Below, piece after piece: positions 14,639 through 16,821 of a stretch of DNA of 16,821 nucleotides. Origin of the DNA: Ruminococcus sp. UBA1828 (GTDB lineage: Bacteria; Bacillota; Clostridia; Oscillospirales; Ruminococcaceae). The position numbers and the translations under genes were made by a program. Where the stretch lies: assembly GCA_002338885.1 (NCBI GenBank), contig DDJI01000009.1, forward strand, positions 6,638 to 23,458, written 5' to 3'. The notes under the pieces were generated by a model. It saw only the letters and a program-made list of their open reading frames with translations. It did not search any database and was not told the DNA's origin. Position 1 is the first letter of the stretch, and each line of letters begins with the position of its first letter.

Positions 14639-14667
14639 TTGACAGAAAACACGCGCCTGTGTATTAT
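14639..14667 (+). promoter_or_regulatory. Sigma-A promoter for the yitT-family gene
   Basis: TTGACA (14639-14644) and TATTAT (14662-14667) are separated by 17 bases. The resulting leader is about 147 bases. A second -10-like TATAAT lies at 14770-14775 but has no recognisable -35, so its use is uncertain. Confidence 0.68.
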
Positions 14668-14713
14668 TTTTATAAGAAGCTGTTTTAAAAATACGCTGTA
14701 TCTGCGCCGCGCA

Positions 14714-14730
14714 AAATGCGTGACGCATTT
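14714..14730. repeat. Inverted repeat in the yitT leader
   Basis: AAATGCG (14714-14720) and CGCATTT (14724-14730) are perfect complements with a 3-base centre. It lies about 40 bases after the predicted transcription start. A second small hairpin, GCGGT (14779-14783) and ACCGC (14794-14798), sits just before the ribosome site. No known riboswitch was recognised. Confidence 0.55.
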
Positions 14731-14820
14731 AAAGCCGTCTGCATAAAATAGTACTGAATATCTGCATTATATAATAGTGCGGTCAATTTTTCAACCGCGG
14801 TTTAAGGAGGGAGGAGCAAG

Positions 14821-15693
14821 ATGTCTCAGGCAAAGCAGTCGATTAGAAGAGCGCTGTGGGAGTATTTGATGATAAGTATAGGCTCCTGCGTGTATGCCGT
14901 GTCAATAAGCCTGTTTTTGGACCCGAACGGGATAGTCCCGGGCGGATTTACCGGACTTGCGGTGATAGTACGGCAGTTTTTCCCCGGGCTTCAGACCGGA
15001 ACCGCGGTGCTGATACTCAACCTGCCTATTATCATCTTGGGAATATGGAAGTTTAAGCTGAGGTTTTTGGCGTCAACCATATACTCCGTCCTGCTTTCTT
15101 CCGTCATGATGAACCTGCTGAACAAAATAGGCCCTTTGACAAAAGACCCCCTGCTTGCATGCGTCGCCGGTGGCTGCCTGATGGCAATAGGGCTTGAAAT
15201 GGTGCTTTATCAGGGCGCGACAACCGGCGGCACGGATATAATAGTAAAGCTCCTTCGGACGAAATTCCGCGGACTTTCCGCCGGAACGCTCTTTATAATA
15301 ACGGACGGAATAGTCGTACTGTTTGCCGTGATAACAACCGGCGATATCGACTCGGGTCTGTATGCCGCGCTGTGCATAATAGTTTCCGCCGTGGTGATGG
15401 ATCACATACTCAACGGCAGCAGCGAGGCTAAAATGATACTTTTGGTCAGCGACAGATACGAGGAGATAACAAACCGCCTCATGACAGAGCTTGATGCGGG
15501 GGTCACACTCTTGGACGGCGTCGGAGCATACTCCGGCACGAAAAAGAAGGTGGTCATGTGCGTGGTCAAAAAATCGGTCACCTCAAAGGCAATGCGCCTT
15601 ATAAAAAGCGTTGATAACGCATCCTTTGCGATAATCACCACCGCAAACGAGGTATTCGGCGAGGGCTACAAGCTCCATGAGGACAACTTTTAA
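14821..15693 (+). CDS. YitT-family membrane protein (DUF161 plus DUF2179)
   Basis: Protein of 290 residues of a common Firmicutes family, presumed membrane transporter of unknown substrate. The N-terminal region has about five hydrophobic helices (roughly 14-33, 60-78, 82-100, 110-130, 155-195 in two parts). It carries the family motifs Gly-Ile-Val-Pro-Gly-Gly-Phe-Thr-Gly (37-45) and Gly-Ala-Thr-Thr-Gly-Gly-Thr-Asp (132-139). The C-terminal soluble DUF2179 domain (about 203-282) has Gly-Val-Thr-Leu-Leu-Asp-Gly-Val-Gly-Ala-Tyr-Ser-Gly (227-239). GGAGGGAGGAG precedes the ATG. It is divergent from the sulfatase-like gene and ends in its own terminator. Confidence 0.93.
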   Translation: MSQAKQSIRRALWEYLMISIGSCVYAVSISLFLDPNGIVPGGFTGLAVIVRQFFPGLQTGTAVLILNLPIIILGIWKFKLRFLASTIYSVLLSSVMMNLLNKIGPLTKDPLLACVAGGCLMAIGLEMVLYQGATTGGTDIIVKLLRTKFRGLSAGTLFIITDGIVVLFAVITTGDIDSGLYAALCIIVSAVVMDHILNGSSEAKMILLVSDRYEEITNRLMTELDAGVTLLDGVGAYSGTKKKVVMCVVKKSVTSKAMRLIKSVDNASFAIITTANEVFGEGYKLHEDNF

Positions 15694-15703
15694 AGAAAAA
15701 AAT

Positions 15704-15751
15704 ATCCGCCCGCCGGCAGGGAAGATACCCTGTGCCGAAGGGCGGATTTTT
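15704..15751. terminator. Bidirectional terminator between yitT-family gene and galM
   Basis: The outer arms ATCCGCCC (15704-15711) and GGGCGGAT (15740-15747) pair perfectly; inside, GGCAGGG pairs with CCCTG-T-GCC with one bulge. T runs follow on both strands (TTTTT at 15747-15751; a run of T on minus opposite 15696-15702). Confidence 0.88.
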
Positions 15752-15807
15752 ACGCATGCATCAGGCGTGCATTATTATAAATGTATATACGGGTTTTGCT
15801 CAAAAGA

Positions 15808-16821
15808 TTACTTTTGCGCGCTGAACGCATACACGGTCACGTGGTGGTACTTTTCACCCGCACGCAGTATGGGCTTTTCAAAGTTGTCGTGGCGCATGGC
15901 GTTGGGGTAAAACTGCGTTTCAAGGCAAAGTCCCTCTCTGCGGCATATCGGCTTTCCGCCCTTGCCGTAAGGCGCCGTGCCGTCAAGCGAGTTTCCGCTG
16001 TAAAACTGCACGCCGGGCAGGTCGGAATACACGTCCATGACTATTCCGCTCTTTCCCGCTTTAAGTGTCGCAATGTTTCTGAAGCCTTCGCCGTCGGGGC
16101 AGAAGTTGTGGTCGTATCCTCCGGCAAACCGCAGCTGCTCATAGTCGCAGTCAATTCTGTCGCCTATTCTGTTAAATGACGTGAAGTCGAGCGGCGTTCC
16201 TTCAACCTTTGCCACGTATCCTACGGGCAGGCATTCGGAGTTTCCGACGGTGAAATGAGCAGCCCTGAGCTTCAAGCAGTGGTCTGAGATGCTGCCCGAG
16301 CCTTCGCCGTCAAGGTTGAAGTAGCAGTGATTTGTCAGGTTGCATATGGTGTCCGCGTCGCTTTCGGCGGTGTAGTCTATGACAAGGGCGCTATGGTCGT
16401 CGAAGCTGTACTTCACGCATACGCTGAGCGTTCCGGGGAAACCGCACTCGCCGTCGGGGGAGGTGTAGCGCATGACGACGCTTTCGCCGTCGATTTCTCC
16501 GCTCCAAAGCCTTTTGTCAAATCCGGGATTGCCGCTGTGAAGGTTGTTTCTGCCGTCGTTTTTCTCAAGTGTGTATGTCTTGCCGTTTAATGAAAACTCC
16601 GCGCCCTCGATGCGGTTTCCGTTTCTTCCTATCACAGCTCCGATGTATTTGTTTTGGGCTTCATAGTCGGCGGGGCAGTCGTAGCCTAAAGCTACGTCGG
16701 TGAGCTTGCCGTCCTTGTCGGGCAGGACTATGGAGCGGATAGCCGCGCCGTACTCTATCACCTCAAGATATGCTCCCGCACTGTTTCTAAGCTCATAAAG
16801 GTATACGCTTTTGCCGTCCGA
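15808..16821 (-). CDS. galM: Aldose 1-epimerase (mutarotase), 5' end beyond the window
   Basis: Interconverts the alpha and beta anomers of aldoses such as galactose and glucose. The open frame runs without a stop to the window edge at 16821, and its first 20 visible codons still match the family N-terminus (Val-Tyr-Leu-Tyr-Glu-Leu-Arg-Asn then Gly-Ala), so the true start lies outside; a GTG at 16761 is internal. About 337 residues are visible, nearly the usual 340-350. Key residues are present: His in Asn-Asn-Leu-His-Ser-Gly, catalytic His in Thr-Asn-His-Cys-Tyr-Phe-Asn-Leu, and catalytic Glu in Leu-Glu-Thr-Gln-Phe-Tyr-Pro-Asn-Ala. Promoter and upstream neighbours cannot be seen. Confidence 0.93.
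   Translation of the reverse strand, partial: SDGKSVYLYELRNSAGAYLEVIEYGAAIRSIVLPDKDGKLTDVALGYDCPADYEAQNKYIGAVIGRNGNRIEGAEFSLNGKTYTLEKNDGRNNLHSGNPGFDKRLWSGEIDGESVVMRYTSPDGECGFPGTLSVCVKYSFDDHSALVIDYTAESDADTICNLTNHCYFNLDGEGSGSISDHCLKLRAAHFTVGNSECLPVGYVAKVEGTPLDFTSFNRIGDRIDCDYEQLRFAGGYDHNFCPDGEGFRNIATLKAGKSGIVMDVYSDLPGVQFYSGNSLDGTAPYGKGGKPICRREGLCLETQFYPNAMRHDNFEKPILRAGEKYHHVTVYAFSAQK

Noticed and set aside
14716..14751. 11-codon frame in the yitT leader as a possible leader peptide
   Set aside because: No ribosome binding site and composition explained by the inverted repeat it starts in.
16761..16761. GTG at 16761 as the true start of galM
   Set aside because: The frame stays open upstream and the 20 codons before it match the conserved N-terminus of the family.
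1..16821. Mobile elements, CRISPR array, prophage or defence genes
   Set aside because: No transposase, integrase, regularly spaced repeats or terminal inverted repeats with target duplication were seen; all genes fit a chromosomal housekeeping setting.

Overview
The window looks like a chromosomal segment of an endospore-forming, low-to-mid GC Gram-positive bacterium of the class Clostridia. The support is the sporulation regulator SpoVT, a YqhQ/DUF1385 membrane protein next to PrmC, an LTA-synthase-type sulfatase, a YitT protein, strong AGGAGG-type ribosome sites and consensus sigma-A promoters. No mobile element, integrase, CRISPR array or phage gene was seen. The DNA is densely packed: the longest stretch without a gene is 245 bases (14576-14820). 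Genus cannot be assigned from the sequence alone.

Left part (1-2290). A truncated tRNA-Thr(CGT) on the minus strand has a perfect-consensus promoter and is divergent from a plus-strand gene. That gene encodes a SipW/S26-like membrane protein whose catalytic serine position is glycine and which carries a long low-complexity cytoplasmic tail. It ends in its own terminator and is followed by spoVT, which has a forespore-type promoter candidate. A bidirectional hairpin separates spoVT from the convergent minus-strand block.

Minus-strand housekeeping block (2315-11784, read right to left). A strong promoter (11756-11784) drives a lipoprotein with Asp-rich repeats, then an OmpR-type response regulator and a sensor histidine kinase, with no obvious break before yqhQ and prmC, whose reading frames overlap. 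A second promoter within a striking dyad lies in front of recA, followed closely by recX, rimO and pgsA. That unit joins DNA repair and recombination control, ribosomal protein S12 methylthiolation and phosphatidylglycerol synthesis.

Right part (11855-16821). A single-gene citrate synthase unit with its own promoter and terminator is followed by an LTA-synthase-like sulfatase that appears to have lost its middle membrane region and one metal ligand. Divergent from it is a YitT-family membrane protein gene with a long leader. The window ends in a 5'-incomplete aldose 1-epimerase gene, convergent with yitT across a shared bidirectional terminator.

No clear new multi-gene system was found. The best candidates for a second look are the catalytically degenerate signal-peptidase-like protein, the internally shortened sulfatase, the dyad centred on the recA -35 element, and the lipoprotein/two-component unit.
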